Shown piece by piece: positions 13,408 through 30,442 of a DNA stretch of 64,000 bases (position 1 is its first letter; every line of letters begins with the position of its first letter). A program made the position numbers and the translations under genes. The stretch comes from Daphnia carinata. Its lineage: Eukaryota > Arthropoda > Branchiopoda > Diplostraca > Daphniidae. The stretch covers positions 8,036,778 to 8,100,777 of the forward strand of contig NC_081336.1 in assembly GCF_022539665.2 (NCBI RefSeq), given 5' to 3'. The notes beneath the pieces are model-generated. The model did not search any database. It was not told where the DNA came from and saw nothing but the letters and a program-made list of their open reading frames with translations.

Positions 13408-16400
13408 TAAGGAGACCCTCTCTCTCTCTTTTTCTCAAAGGAGCGCACGCGCCTCCAATGCCTCCAGCACACACACATACAGAATGTCTGTGTCTATGTT
13501 TGTCTTTTTTTTTTTTTTTTTCCGCCGGATAAAACTGGAAATAACCAACCCTTTAACATTTTTCTGTGTGTGTTTCCTTTATGTACTAAAATAGTTGTTC
13601 ATCAAAATTCGATTTGAAATGCATTGATCATTACCAAAATGTTGTTGTTGAAGTTGTGCTCCTCAGGAGCCATGATGTGATCGTGTTGTAGTGTCCAGGT
13701 TGACGACACGTTGGGCCACAAAGACCATGATCTTTTTCGATTTGCTTTTTTGAAAAACAAATAAAGCAAAAAAAAAAAAGAAACTTTTTTTTGCGGTGCA
13801 ATTTGGTCCTGGAAATTCCTGAACGTAAAAAAAAAAATAAATAAATAAATAAAATGCAGACAATGTCAGAACGGAATTCAGACCAACAAATCCCAATAGC
13901 TTCTCTTCGACCCATAAAGCAGAAAGATATTAAAAAAACCTTGAATCCTACCACCCACTCCTTTTTGGCCAGCACAAAAAAAAAAGTTACTGTTATTATT
14001 AAAAAAAAAAAAAAGAAAAACTTTCTTTTCATTTTTTTTTTTTTCTTTTTCCCCAAATTGTGGTCATAATTTTATGGGGTTTTCTTTCTGGGCAATCTAA
14101 ACGGGCCCCCATTTCATTCGAGGGTCTTTGGGTACGCGACCGAACCCTAGTTCTTTTATATTACCCAACATGTTTTCTTGTTCCAAACGACTACCAGAAG
14201 AAGAAGAAACTAATAAAGAAAAAAAGAAAGAAAAGCAGGTGATAATAGCCACGGCCTGCGTCGAGACGGCCATCGAACCGAATTTTTTTGGGCGCCATTT
14301 TGTTGAAAACAGAAAAAAAAAAAACATGGACACAAATTTTGAACCGCAAACCTATAAAAGGAACTTTTATCCTTCGGCAAGGTTGTGTCCGTTCCTTTAT
14401 TTTCTATCCTCTATGAATAACACACCCAATATATGCTAGACTTTGCACAGTTTCACGCCATTTTTGTTTTTGTTTTCGCACAAGGCTCTGACCTTCTATC
14501 CCCCCAAAAATTCCCTTCTTCCACCCATCGAACACAAGAAAAAACGACCACGTGTTCTAGAAAATCTGAATCATCCCATCGAACAAAAAAAGAAAAACAG
14601 AATAAAATGAAAAACCACTTACAATCACGATGCACGTTTTCCAGGAAAGAAACCACACACACACACAATCTCGAAATTTTAGGAACACACACACAAAAAA
14701 AAAAAAAAATTAAATACTAAAGTTCTTTTTTGGCTTTCGAATGGCGGCAGCTGCTTTTCTTTCAGACTCTCGTGAGATGAAACATGGAACTTTTATTTTT
14801 GGTTTGGGAGAAACAATCACACATTCACACACACCACGCACTGGCACAATTACACACACACATCGTAACGCGTAGAAGTTACACGAAAAAGAAACAAAAT
14901 CTTTCTTTTCCTTCTTTTTCTTTTTGGCCACAACGAGGAATGGGCGTCTACACGACCCAAAGGTTCTCTCACGAATGAACACGAAATTTTTCGCCGGCCG
15001 AGACGAACTCCACTATGAAGAGTGTGTCTGGCTCTTTTCTTTATAATTCCCTGTTTTTTTTTTTTCTTTTGTGCGTTTGCTAGCGCCGCCACCAATTCAA
15101 CACGAGGTAGCCCCTCCTAATGGGCCATCTAGCGGCAAATATTGACATACTTTTTTTTCAGACTTCCTTTTTTGTTCGCCGCAAAAAAAAAACTAATCAC
15201 CCTCATGTTCTTGTGAATCAACTGCTAAAATAAGCAAAAAAAAAATTTTCTGTGCACACCGAAATGGCAAAAAGCGATTTCTACGCATAAAAGAAAAGGT
15301 CTGCACACACGTACAAAAAAATAAAAAGAAAAAAACGAATCGTGACGACGTCATGACGTCGTCCATGTTTTTCTCTTTTCAACTTCTTCAGCTCCTTTTA
15401 GTCTGAGTGGCTCTGTTGACTCTCCTTGGTACCCAGATTATAAGATGGCCTCCCCCTGCTTTCAAACAACGCAACCAAAATGGAGAGAGCCCAATGGTTT
15501 TGTCTCGGTCTCTCACCTCTTTTTTACGACATGGTTTTATTTCTTTCTTTTGGGCAGAGGAATAAAGGAGAGACAAACTTTGGGCCGTTGTGGTGTGCCT
15601 TCGTCTAGGCCCGTCCTACCTATCCTTAAGTCCTTATGTCTAACGACACGTTCGTACACAACGAACCTAACTAAATCATCCCGGCCCCCTTTCTTTTTTT
15701 TTTTTTTTTGTATACATCTATTTTCTTTTCTTCTTTTTGACTGAATTTACAAATATATACAGACAACACACACATTAGGAGCCGCGAGGCAAGTCAAATT
15801 CGACCATGTCGTCTAGACTGCGGTACCAGCTGTATCAAGATATAATACAGTACGAATCCTAGTTGCAACATTGTTCGGAAATTACGTTTCCGCGGGTCGC
15901 GTGCTGTTCAGATTTTCGCTTTTACAGAGCACGACTAATGTTTTTTAAGTTCATTTTACACAATTTCGCAATTCTGGAAACATGTGCCTATTCCAATCGT
16001 TTTTCACATATCTAAAGTGACTAGCGAGGTGAAGCGGAGAAAAAAAAAAAAGAGCCCAAAGACGGCCGAGGAAATGAGGAAAAAAAAAATGGCCGAAGGT
16101 GATGCAGTGTGTGGGTAAATACCTCGAAATAGACCAAGTTCCCCTCCTCCCTTTTGAAAGAAATCACATCACTGTGCCAATATGACATTCCTGTCTGATA
16201 TGCCCAAGCAGCCAAAAGGGAGGATCCCTAAGACCCCACCAACGAAATTCCATGTGACATTAACGCAACACATAACACGTTTTGTATCCTATTATTTGTT
16301 TCCCTTCTTTTTGTGTGCGTGTGTGTAGTTTTTGTTCGCCTGTCATTCGGCATTTCGTGTGTGTGTCTGAATCAGGAACATATCACATCATAAAGGACTG

Positions 16401-18974
16401 CCACATTTTTGACGGGGAAATTCTAAGAAAACAATCAAAACATGTCTTCTTGATTTTAACTAATTATTTTCGTATGCAAGCATAGAATGTCGTCTCGGCA
16501 TATGAACTCTCGCCACCGAAAATAAAATTCCCACCAAAAAAATGTGTTCTTTCACCTTCTCAAAACAAAAAAGTTGGGAGGGGGGAAAGGTGGTTCGATT
16601 ACAAATTCGAATAGCAAAAGGAAAACTCCACTACAGCGTGTCGAGGACCAGGTGAGTGACTGAAAAGACACCAACAAGAAAAAAACACGAGAGGGAAATT
16701 TTGGGTTCAAACATTTGATGCCAATGGCGACACTGCCATAAAGGACCGGTGAAACAAGATCAGACATTCGCGACCAGAGGGAGGAAGGTCCGATCAATGA
16801 CTTTCTCAGACATGCAGACTAGACGGCTCATCGTCCTTCTCTTTTGTCTTGATCGCGTCGTCTGCAATCATCACGTGGTGCGTTCATGTATATAGCAGTG
16901 GGGGACAGACAGACAGACAGACATGCTTCGTAACCAATAAAACAAAAAAGAAGAAAAAAAAAAACAAAAAAAGGGAAAATCTCGACACAATGTCTGAGCT
17001 ATAAAACCCTGTGTGGGTCGGCGGATTACTGATCCGCGGATCTCGGGCCTGTCTACTACGACATGGCTGACTTATTTCTTCCTAGTACCACGTAACACAC
17101 AGAGCACTGGGAAACCCAGACACACGCCGCGGAAGCAATGGCGTACAATCTTGTATTCCACCGGCCTCGTTAGACTCGTTTCAATTCCAACGTTGCCATT
17201 CTATTAAATAATGATAAAAAAAAAAAAAGAAAAAGTGTTCCTAACTCACCAAACTAGACAAGTCTACAAGTCTTTGACCACTTTACTTTACTACCTAGCT
17301 TAGCAGTTCCTTTTTTAAATTCCCTTTCGGCCTTTTTCTTTTATTGTTATTTTGGTTATTTGTCCTGTCTGTGTAGACAAGCAGACGACCTTGTTCTGTC
17401 TCTGTCGTCGCCCAACATGAGACAAAATAATCACAGAAATGTCTCTTTTTTTTTATTCTTTCATTTTCTTCAGATATCACCTGCAACTCCCTCACTGGCA
17501 AAATATAAAAAAAAAATTTTTGCATTTGGCGTACATTATGAATCACTCCAAAGAATTGCATGACATCTGGTGGGGACTCCTTTTTTCCCTCCATTTGATG
17601 ATACGTCGTCAATCACAACAAAAGCTCACCAACAGACACTGTGTTATTGTAACTGCTGTTGGATGTGAAATTTCACACATTGTCTCGTTACATAATCACC
17701 GGAAACGAAATTTGATGGACATCCAGGTGAGTATGACAGCGAGAGGACACAGTCAAAAAAATATTACAGCCACGAGAGAAAGTCTCTCACCGTAAAAAAA
17801 AAAAAAAAAAAATTCAGGACACAACATTACTAGTCTACTACCAATTTGACTTCTTTTTTTTCCCTTTTTTTTTTATACATGGACGGACTTGATGGATGTT
17901 GTCCGGTCTCGTGAATCTAACGGCCATTCATCTCCTCCACAAAATAACCCAAAAAAAAAAGGCTAGGGAATAAGCAATTCAGAGGGAAAAAGAACGTGCA
18001 GGAAATGAATCAAACTGTCAACAAAACCTCCCCTCGTCTTTAAACAAAAACGGAGGATATTGATAAGGGGAAAAATAGAAATGAAGGGAAGGGGGGGGGG
18101 GGGGACCGGATGAAAAACTGTTCACACACAAGACCAGACAATATGGCGGCGGCACGAGAACAAAAAAAAAAAAGAATTGGCATTAAAAAAATATGTACAA
18201 TAAAAACGGGAAAACCTGCGTGTGTGTGTGCGACATAGAGAAAACGAAAAGAAAGAACGTCTAGTATGTCTGTTATGGAGAGAGAGCCCGGAAAATCGGG
18301 TTGACGTGTACAGTTTGAAGCAGACGGCCCAGCGCAAATACCAAGAAAAAGACGGGCGTAGCCGTTGTTTTATTTTCGGAGTCGTGGCTGCTGGCGAGAG
18401 CCTTTTGCTGCAAGTCAAGAAACCCCACTAAATTTCAAACTCCTCTCAAGAGTCAAGATAGGAGAGAGAGAGAGAGAGAGACTGGAGACTTTTAGGTGGC
18501 CGCAGGCATTGCACCTCATGGCCATTCGATGCCTCCAACCATGTCTTTTTGGTTGTCTACCAACAAAAAAATAAACTACTCGTCTTATATATTTTCTACA
18601 GTTCACTAATGGCGACAAGAAGAAAAAGCTCGAAATAGAATCACATACAGACACACACGGCCACCACCCCCTCACCACCCACGTTTTTCTTTTTTCATTC
18701 CCGAAAAATTTAAAACGCCGTTTCAAAATGACTCGAAGCCAGTCCATCACTGCACAAAATGTCTTCTGTAATAAAAAAAATAAAAAAAAAAGAAAACAGA
18801 AAAGTTGAACAGCGCTGACATCTAGCGGCGAACATAGACTTTGGAGTTTTATTTTTTATTTAATTTTTTTTTTTTTTTATTATTGTTTTTAAGACGTGAA
18901 ACCAACGGATTTTGCTGTTTAAATGAAATCATAATTGGGAGGAGAGATTTTGTTTTAGTGTGGGAACATTGTCT
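10883..18974. other. Long low-complexity region, no clear gene
   Basis: About 8 kb between the Ser-rich gene and UTP4. It contains many A/T homopolymers, CA/GT microsatellites and pyrimidine tracts. The only coding-like piece I would flag is a short minus-strand open segment at 13673-13635 (ATG to a GTAATG donor, 13 codons, MAPEEHNFNNNIL), which could be an upstream exon of the Ser-rich gene. The rest probably holds 5' introns or UTRs of the minus-strand gene and UTP4 3' flank. Confidence 0.5.
13356..13406. repeat. (CA)n microsatellite
   Basis: An uninterrupted CA dinucleotide run of about 50 bases. It is the longest of several CA/GT tracts in the left half of the window (others near 9438-9454, 9776-9807, 10370-10394 and 24570-24590). 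Confidence 0.9.
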
Positions 18975-21965
18975 TTAAACACCGAAGCGTTTCTTGTAGA
19001 GGGCCGGCGGCAGGTGTTTCTCCAGCGCCAACGGGCTGACTTCGACGGCCACCAATTCCCCGCCTACATCAAGGGCACCAAAGTAGGCCAGATGTTTGTA
19101 TTTCTTCGACATGCCAAAGCACGAAGAAGATGATCCGCCACCAGCCGTCGACATTTTCTGTTGCTGGGCTGCTGAAGGCGCTTTGAAAGCGACGGGCGGA
19201 GCGTCCAGGCTGTCCTCGGTGCCCGTATCGAATTTGGTGATCTTGGCATCCGGCTCAGAAAATTCCTATCGACAGAAAAAAGAAAAATGTTGAACTAAAA
19301 GAGCGCCCGCCCAGGGTCAACGAGAACGAAACATACAAGCGGTCATCAACTTCTCAAGTTTTTCCGAGAAAAACAACGACGACACGCGTCAACGACAACA
19401 TGTTTAGGATGCGACACGACACACATCACATTTGTTTTCTTTTCATTTTGTCTCGTTTTTACCTTGTTCTTGTCAATTGTGTAGATGACGCTGTCGTCGT
19501 GTAGGATAATGACGTCCGGGTGTCGGACATCGAATGTGATGTGGCGGACGGCGCACGATCGGTTCAGCCATTGAACCGGCAGATGTTCCGATAATTTCTT
19601 GGAAAAGCTTGTGTACTGACGATTGGCAACGTCGTATTCGACGATCTTGTGATCGGCGTAGGCCACGACCATAAGGTCGCACGACGGGTTGAAGGCCAAA
19701 GCAGTCGGATGACTCTGATAGCGGGGCAACGTCACGTAGATTTTGAACGATTGCACATCGAGCACGACAACGTTGCTCTTGTGATCGGCCACGGCGGCAA
19801 AACGGCCATCGCTCGAACAGTCCATCAAATGGATGCAGTCTTCCATGACGAATTTGCCATTGGTCGTCTCCTTGTTGAACGTGTGGACGAGTTTCATCGG
19901 CTCTGTGCTCGAAACATCGACCAACTGCAACGTCAATTTCGGTGTAGCTAATAGTAGCCGGGCCGAGTTGGACCCCGATTGATGGATGAACATCATCCGG
20001 TGGCAGGTGCTGACTTCTTCCGGTGGCAACAACTTCTTCAATTGTAATGTCCCTGCAGACTGTTTTTTTGTTTTCGAAAATAGAAGGGCAACAAATAAAA
20101 ACAAATGGCAAACAAACAAACAAAACATGTTTCACATTTGTCCACGTCAACGGACGTGAAAAAGGGGAACAACCAAGAAGACAAAATAAATACCTGAATG
20201 AAATGATAAATGTAGACGTTGGACTCGGTGGCGTAGGCCACGTAATCGCCAGCGGGTGACACGGTAGCGCAGACGATCCATTCGTCATCTTTAGCCTTCA
20301 GCTGCAGCAGACGGGCAGGCTCTTGAGATAGTTTCAAAAATGTATTGGCGCTGAGCTGGTGGGCGCTCGGGGCGGCCGCGCCCAGCTGCCACACGTCCAA
20401 CGACGTCGGGTAGCGTAGCAGCAGCTGTCGTTTGCCGTGAGCCATCTGCACGCACGGCGCCTGTACGTATCCCGAAATAACAACAACAACCGTGAGCCAT
20501 CATTATTCAAGCAAAGTCAAATTTTACTTTTTGAAAAACAACACTTTTTTTCTTTTTCTTTAAAGGTACCTGAGGTAAGGGCGGGTATCTACTTAACGCC
20601 TTTGGAGGATATGATGAGATGCAAAGATACGCATCCACGCCTTAAAAGAAACGAGAAGACGGAATGTGTGTTTCAAACGTGTCTGAACATTTAAAAAACG
20701 ATCGTTTTCACATACCTCCGGATAATAATTTGGGACCGGCTAGGGCCAAGCTGCGAACATCGTGTGTGTGAATGGCACGTTGCACAGATCGAATCCATTG
20801 ATCTCGACCTCCAGCACTTACACGAGCAAAAAGCACTATTACCGGGTCGACTCCTGTAAATGTAATTTCAAATGAATCGTTGTCACGCTTTTCAAAGTTA
20901 ACTTCCAGTTCCAAAACTGAAAGTGCAAGGTAAGTTTCAATTTACCGGCAGAGTACAAAGTCTTTTGGTCGTCAGACAGGCAAAGGCAGAGCACATCGGC
21001 TTTGTGAGCGTTGACTTCGTCTATCAGAGTGCCCAATTTGCCGTTCCAAAAGGATGTCATTCCTCTTGAATCGCCAGTGATGATGACGAAATCGTCGGTG
21101 ATCGCAATGCACCAAACAAGCGTTTCCTATTACAAAACAAGACAGACAAAAGTTACCCTTTATCTAGCCCGTGCCGAATGTGTTAAGAATTTACCTTGAA
21201 ATGGTCGACTCGGCCAAGAGATAGGCGATTGACGGCGTGACCAGTCTGTACGTTCCACACTCGTATCGCATTGGAGCTTCCAGTGACGATAAAGTCGCCA
21301 GAACTGTGCCACGATAAAGAGAGGATGCGACCTAATAATTTGAGTTATGCCAAACATTAGCACTAGCTACACAAAAGTAAATGAACTGATTAACAAGGAT
21401 CTGCTCACCTTCTTGTTTGTCCATCGTTTTAAAGAACATTAAGCTTTCCTCATAAATTTCAAACAAGCAGACATATCCTTCTTCAGTTCCAGCCTATAGT
21501 GATATGACATTGTAAGTTATGTAAAGAAGTAAGTGGCACTTAACAGTAACTTGCCGCCAAGTGTGTATGGGCCTTATTGACTGCCAGACACCATGCAGAG
21601 CCTGATGTGACAGCATAGCTGGCTTTAGGTGAAAGTGCAATCAGGTCATACTCAACCACAAAACCATGTAGACCCGTGGAAAACAACCTGCCCTTCGACC
21701 ACACGAGTGCTTCGATAGAGCCTTCCGTGGAACCAGGTATTAACTTTTCAATGTGAGGTGAATGTGTCATATTCCATATTTCTATGCTATTGTCTGATCT
21801 AATCAAATTTAGGAGAGAAAGGAATGAAACTGGCAAAGCGTTAAATATTACTCCATAATACCTGGAAAGAGCTAGCCGGTTCGACTCGAAAGCCATGCTG
21901 TGTATCGCTTTGGGTTCAACATCATAGAATCTCGTACTGTGAATTCTAAAAAGATTTCTATCCAT
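18975..21965 (-). CDS. Utp4: UTP4 / cirhin, WD40 protein of the small-subunit processome
   Basis: Ten exons read in phase to 705 codons (704 aa; human cirhin 686): 21965-21862, 21798-21555, 21493-21409, 21331-21195, 21126-20946, 20853-20716, 20640-20570, 20460-20194, 20059-19463 and 19265-18975. Recognised from cirhin blocks: the N-terminal HSTRFYDVEPKAIHSMAF, SDNSIEIWNM, LFSTGLHGFVVEYDL and THDVRSLAL stretches, the long WD40 repeats in exons 8-9, and a C-terminus ending YKKRFGV (human KKKKFGT). In eukaryotes UTP4 is a nucleolar t-UTP component needed for 18S rRNA maturation. Intron 2 begins with GC (GCAAGT donor) rather than GT; all other introns are GT-AG. ATG 21965 is the family start. Confidence 0.93.
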
Positions 21966-24900
21966 TTTTTTTAAAGAAACACAACACGCGATGCCGAGAA
22001 CTACGAAATTCAATTAAACGTCACACTTTTACAAGAGTAAAAAAAAAAATGTTACAAATTCTGCTTCAAAAGTCATAACCACGTTTTCTTTTCTAGCAGA
22101 CGCACGCGTGTTGCCAAGACGCCATTTCCATCTAGTGTCTACGATACGTACCAGGTGTTGATAACCGATTTAAAATAGAAAACCAAACTAGGTTAAAAGG
22201 GAAATCGGTGTATTTAAAACCAATAACAACCATAATTCACAACTTCAACTATAAATGAAAAATAATATAAAATGTTTTCTTATATTTAAGTCAAACTAGA
22301 TCTGAAACAATGGCCATGGGATTAAACCATTTGTCTACTTACCTTTAATAACACAAGGATAAGAAGCGAAAACAACTTACTGTCATGCTGATATCTGAAC
22401 GAACGCTTGCCAATGCGGAAAGGTGGACGAGAATAAAAGTTGAACTCTCCAAGGCCTTGCACACTGAAACGGATTAGAAGCCGGTAAAGCCCAGAAAAAA
22501 CAAACAGTCGACTTGTGTTCCAGTTGGCAGTGCAAGTGATTACAATGTCGTGTGAGACCGACCTCTTGGCTGCAAATCTTCTTTGCTCGATGCTGTGAAG
22601 GTGAGTATGCGTCGTCGTAAGTAACGTATATAATTCTCCTTCTATATTATCCTTGTGTCAAGATTGTGTTAGTTTCTCAACGCCCCCCTGAACAAAGTGG
22701 TAACACGAGCGAATGCTCAAAACAAGAAAACAAACTCCCGATGGGCATTGGTACGAACGTATTACGACGTCACAGCAAAAAGGCGAGTGGGTAGAAGAAA
22801 CCCACGCCATCTCGTCAGCGTGAAACCAGAGTATCAGTACACAGTTCCAGTTCAGCCAAATAAACAGAATAATAATAAATTCTTAGTAAAAGAACTTGAA
22901 CAAGTTCAAGCGATCTATGGGCGACATATTTTGTTCTGCCCCACTTACCAGTATATCCCCTCACCACTCGGCTACATGGATTTGATTTAACACCGATGAT
23001 TTCATAACGTCGCAACGTCACGTTTGACCTATGCATGTCAAGGGAGGCCCCACTGAAGTTTAACACGCAGAAATCAATACGTTTCAGGCCGTGAATCCTT
23101 TAAACAAACATTAGCTTTGCACTTACCATTTACAGATGGCACCGTCGTAAACACAATAAAGGCTAAAATAATTAATCACAGTACGAAACTAAATTACGAC
23201 GATTACATCTCGCACCTTTCAAGTTCAGTTTCGTCTGCTAGCAGACGACATTTCCCATACGACGCCCAGCAAATCAATCAGCAGAGTGGGGTACCATCGT
23301 GATAACCGCAAAATCCCCTTTCTTTCTAGCTTTGACGCAACACGATAAAAATTGCCTTGATTGACACTCGAGAAAACAAACTTATCCTCAAGTAGTTCTT
23401 TTTATTTCCTTTGTAAGATTAAGTTTCGCTCAAACGTCCAGCTGGCGAGTTTGGGTAAACACACTCACGCACGACTCTATGATTCATTCAATCTGAAACT
23501 TTATCCCGACATGTACTTGATGTTTAATCAGCCACCACTAACCCACAATGCAAGTAATAAATTTAAAAAAAAAAAAAAAAAAGCTCATAGATTCATTTTC
23601 TTTTAGTGCCTATTTCCCCGACTGATTGGTGTTCTCACAAGGTCCCGAACACAGAAATATGTCGTGACTCTCACACTTCTCCAGAAAAGAAAAAGAAAAA
23701 AGAGACACGGCCACTCTTTTCGTGTTATGTTGTCAAAGAAAGAAAAGAAGGGGAGGACGCTGATGGAACCAGCTGTCAACAGCTGGGCCCGTCCCGCTCG
23801 AAATATAACAGCGGTGTTTTGATAGCCACCAACCCTAACCAATCCCCCTCCCCAAAGACGTTGGTTCTTAACCCGTGTTTTCCCTCCCATCTCTTCGAAA
23901 AAAAAAAAATCTTCTTGTCCGTTAGCTTCCGTCTCTTTATTTTGTTTTACAGCCGGGCGACAAGCCGCGGTGCCCCCACAGTCTTCCTCTCAACATCACA
24001 AGCTGTAACAACCTGTTATTCTTCTTCTTTCTTTTTATTTTTTTTTTTTGGGTTGTCTTTCTCAATACATACAAAAAAAAAAAAAAAAGAAAAAAAAGGC
24101 CTTTTGGGTTAGTTTTTGTGGCTGTCCACATTCTTTCACGATAATCGATTTGCGTGTTACTCATTCGGAATGCAATGCCCTTTGGTTTGATTTGTAAATG
24201 AGAAAAGTAATCGGATTCAAATACGTTCGGATTTTACAGAATTCTTGGAATGTTTTTTTGTGTGTGTGTGTGTGTGTGTGTTCGGTAGACAAGTCAAAGA
24301 AAAAAGTCAGCTGGGCATGATGACCTTTCTTTTTGGCTCTACTTCCTCTCGGAAGAGAAGCGCTAATACCCCAAGTGTTAAAAAGGTCTCCCCCCCCCCT
24401 CTCATTTTAACAAGGGATATGAACATCGGGAGTGTCCGGAACATCTTCTTCCCACCCAAAATGAATTTTTTTTTAAATCCCACAAAATAGTACCAACAAA
24501 ATCGGAAACAGGATGTGTCCCACAAAAAGAAGAACGTCCGCCATTGATGCACACACAAACACAAACAAACACACACACACACACACACAAAAACAACCCC
24601 CTAAATAAATTCGCAAAAAAACAGCTGGTTTTTATCAAAGAGCTGCGCCAAAAAAAAAAAAAAATTACAAATTATACAGCCGTCCCTTTTTTATATTCCG
24701 CCTTCTCCGTTATGTTTTGCGAGACTCGTCGTCGGCCCTCTTGTTTTTGAACAAGACTTTAGGGGGACAGAACCGCGAAAATAAAAAAATGGAGCATTGG
24801 GATGCTGTTGTATAGTCTATCAATAAATAAATAAGGCCATCGGCAAGTCGCGCCAGCCCCAGAATATAATAGTAATAATAATAAAAATAAGGCGCAAATT

Positions 24901-26655
24901 CAAAAAGACAAGAGCGCGGGGAAGAAAAACGTCATAAAAGAAAGGCCCCCCTCTCCAGCCCCGTAAAGTACAAACACAACAACATCGCCTTGTTAAAACT
25001 AAATAAAAAATCTACACTAGACACACACGGTGTGAAACTCCGATGTTCTTCTCTCCCGAAAAAACAAAACAAAACAAAAACAAACGAAAATATTCAAATG
25101 CGTAGAGTGACGTACTCTGTCGAAAAACAAGGCATTATAACACGCACGCATCTCTCTGAAAAAAAAAAACTCGTCTTCGCTTCGTCGCACAACAAGCAAA
25201 AGCAATAACGACCTTCTTTTATTTTTCAAAAGAAAAAAAGAAACTCATTTCGAAATGATTGTCGTTTCGAAAACGCGCAATAAATAAAACACTCATTGGC
25301 TCTTAATTATTTGGCTTCGGCACAATCGATTGATCTCAGTACTCCCCCTTCCACGCTCGTAAAACATGTCTAATGAAATTCGAGGTACGACACAGTTAAA
25401 CGTTAAACACGTTATTTGGTCATCTGCCGATGGAAGAAATCCGCTTCCAAAGTGGTCCACGGAGATTGGCGTTTGACTAGTATAACAACAACTTCAAAAA
25501 ATAAAAAAAAAAAAGAAAGAAAAGAAAATCTTTAACAACGAGCTGGCCACATGTTCCCAGCTGCCGAGAGAACTTGTCTTATTCGCTCTCAGAAGTTTTT
25601 TAACAAGATCCTGGCGTCGCCCTATACACTCCGCCTCCTCACACACACACACACAGAGAGTAGTAGACGTTGTATACATACAGCACTACGGCCATAAAAC
25701 TATCGCAAAGAACAGCGCGTACCGCCAGTCTTGCCCGTTCTGCCGAGTCGGACACATCAGTTTTTAAGTGGGGGACGGGGAAAAAAAAAACAGTTCAAAG
25801 TGAAATTATAGAACTCGATTAAAGGAAATTTGAATCCAAAAAAGACGTTCGTGTGGTGAGAGTTTTCATCGTTGCTCCTGTTTAGTGTGCCCTGCGTGAA
25901 TTTTTTTTTTAGCATGGCGCCACAGCAGGCCGATGCAACAGGTAAAAAACGAGTTCACATTTGCATAACGCCTTCGAAATTGAGTAGGAAAAAAAAAACG
26001 AACTATTTCGAACCTTTCATTTCCCAAAAACGAAACACGAGCCCCTCTTTCGTAAGTTCTCTTTCTTTCATCTGGTCAGTCCCGAGGCTACGTATACATA
26101 GAGTCATCATGAGACCGTCAATCTGTACACACACACATCACAAGCGTGACCGGTTCGTGAGCGCTAACACGCGTTCGCCGCCAGCTCAAAAAGCTTTACC
26201 CTTATTTGTTCCAGTCGCTATACATTTCTTTTGAGGAAAGAGAAGGGGAGAGAGAGAGAAACCTAACGAGCCGATATACATTTTTACAGCTGGGCGACCA
26301 TTAATAAATGACAAGTTACGCCCCGTAACGTAATTAGTCGGTGCCAATACGCACACACACACACACACACACGTAGAACATTATAATACACACAACGAGG
26401 GCAAAACCTTTTCTCTTTTTTGTTTGAAACATTTAAATAATAATAATAAAAAAGCTCGTTATTACAATACGTAAATTGACCGAAACTTGTTTTTCCATAT
26501 TGTTATGTTAAAGGCGTCCGAGTTACGACCTGATGTATGTCAGGGGTTTGAATGTTTTTAAACGACACACCCCCGCAAAATTGGGCGTCTTTCTTAACGT
26601 GATTTTCTAAAAAAAAAAAAAAAAAAAAATCAAAAAAAAAGGGGGAAAACCAAAG
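21966..26655. other. UTP4 / RTK intergenic and probable RTK 5' region
   Basis: No complete coding gene. On the plus strand a strong splice donor (GAAG/GTGAGTATG, exon end 22600) follows a short upstream ORF beginning at the ATG near 22546. A pyrimidine-tract acceptor precedes a mini-exon at 25913-25941 that ends at a GTAAAA donor in the phase of the receptor kinase exon 2. These could be 5' exons of the kinase gene, making it divergent from UTP4. The remainder is low-complexity DNA. Confidence 0.45.
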
Positions 26656-29528
<2,873 letters not shown>

Positions 29529-30442
29529 AGTTTCATCCTCCAGTTCAAATACGAAACGAGGACTTGAAAAAAACCCAGTCATATCTTCAAAAAAAAAAAA
29601 AACAGAAACATTTTTTTTTAAAAACAGACGATCGAAGAAGAAGAAAACTAAACTAAAATCTTATTTAATTATTGTCTTACTGTTGTTCATACGTTCATTG
29701 TTTTACCTGGTGACGTTTGTGTATGTTGGTGATGTCGCGTGGAAAAAAAAAAGAAAAAAAATTTGGAAAAAAAAGGACGCACGTCGTGCACAGTTTTATG
29801 TCGATTAAAAAAAAAAAATACGAAAATGTGATCAAAAACACGAATGGATAATCAAAAATTATTTTGTTTTGTTTTTTATGTGTGAGGGGCAAAAGAAATC
29901 AGCATGAAAGGACTGCAGTAGGTGAAAAAGAAAAACCTCTAACTTATTCGGTCTGAATGTGGCTCCTTGTTTGATAGAATTGGGTTGAAGAAAATAATAA
30001 TCAAATTGTTTTTTTTTTGTTACTTGACACCATTAAAAAAAAATTCGCGACTTCAAGTCAGGAAAGAAAAACGACGATGACAAGACGAGCAAAAAAAAAG
30101 TTTGGGGGTAAATCGACGAATTCGAACCTACCGCATAATTTTTAAGGAAAGAGATGGAAGAAAAAATGCAAAAAATTATGAACGAAAAAAGAAAAAAACA
30201 TCGGCCTAATGTCTTCCTTTGGTTGTCATGTTGAAGAATCTCCGGGCATTTAAAAAAAAAAAAAAAAAAAGACTAAATTTTAATGTCTTGTTCTCATTCC
30301 GTTTTTAAATAGCTCCTTTTCTTTTAAGTTGTTTGTTTGTGTGTGTGTTTTTATGTATCGTTTCCCTTCCCCCTCATCGTCATTTGTTTTTTTGTTTTTT
30401 TTTTGAATGCTTTTCGTTTTTCTTTTGGAAAATGTTCTTGTT
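29529..30442. other. Convergent 3' regions of the RTK and NCOA5 genes
   Basis: A/T-rich sequence between two stop codons on opposite strands, with several poly-A and poly-T runs. It presumably holds both 3' UTRs and polyadenylation sites. No gene is seen. Confidence 0.6.

Noticed and set aside
21195-21331. A suspected 1-base frameshift in UTP4 exon 4
   Set aside because: Recounting the bases at 21301 showed the exon is 137 bases and stays in frame; the suspicion came from a misread line.
22697-22990. 97-codon plus-strand frame near 22.7 kb as a gene
   Set aside because: No recognisable motif, and it lies just after a strong splice donor, so it is more likely intronic.
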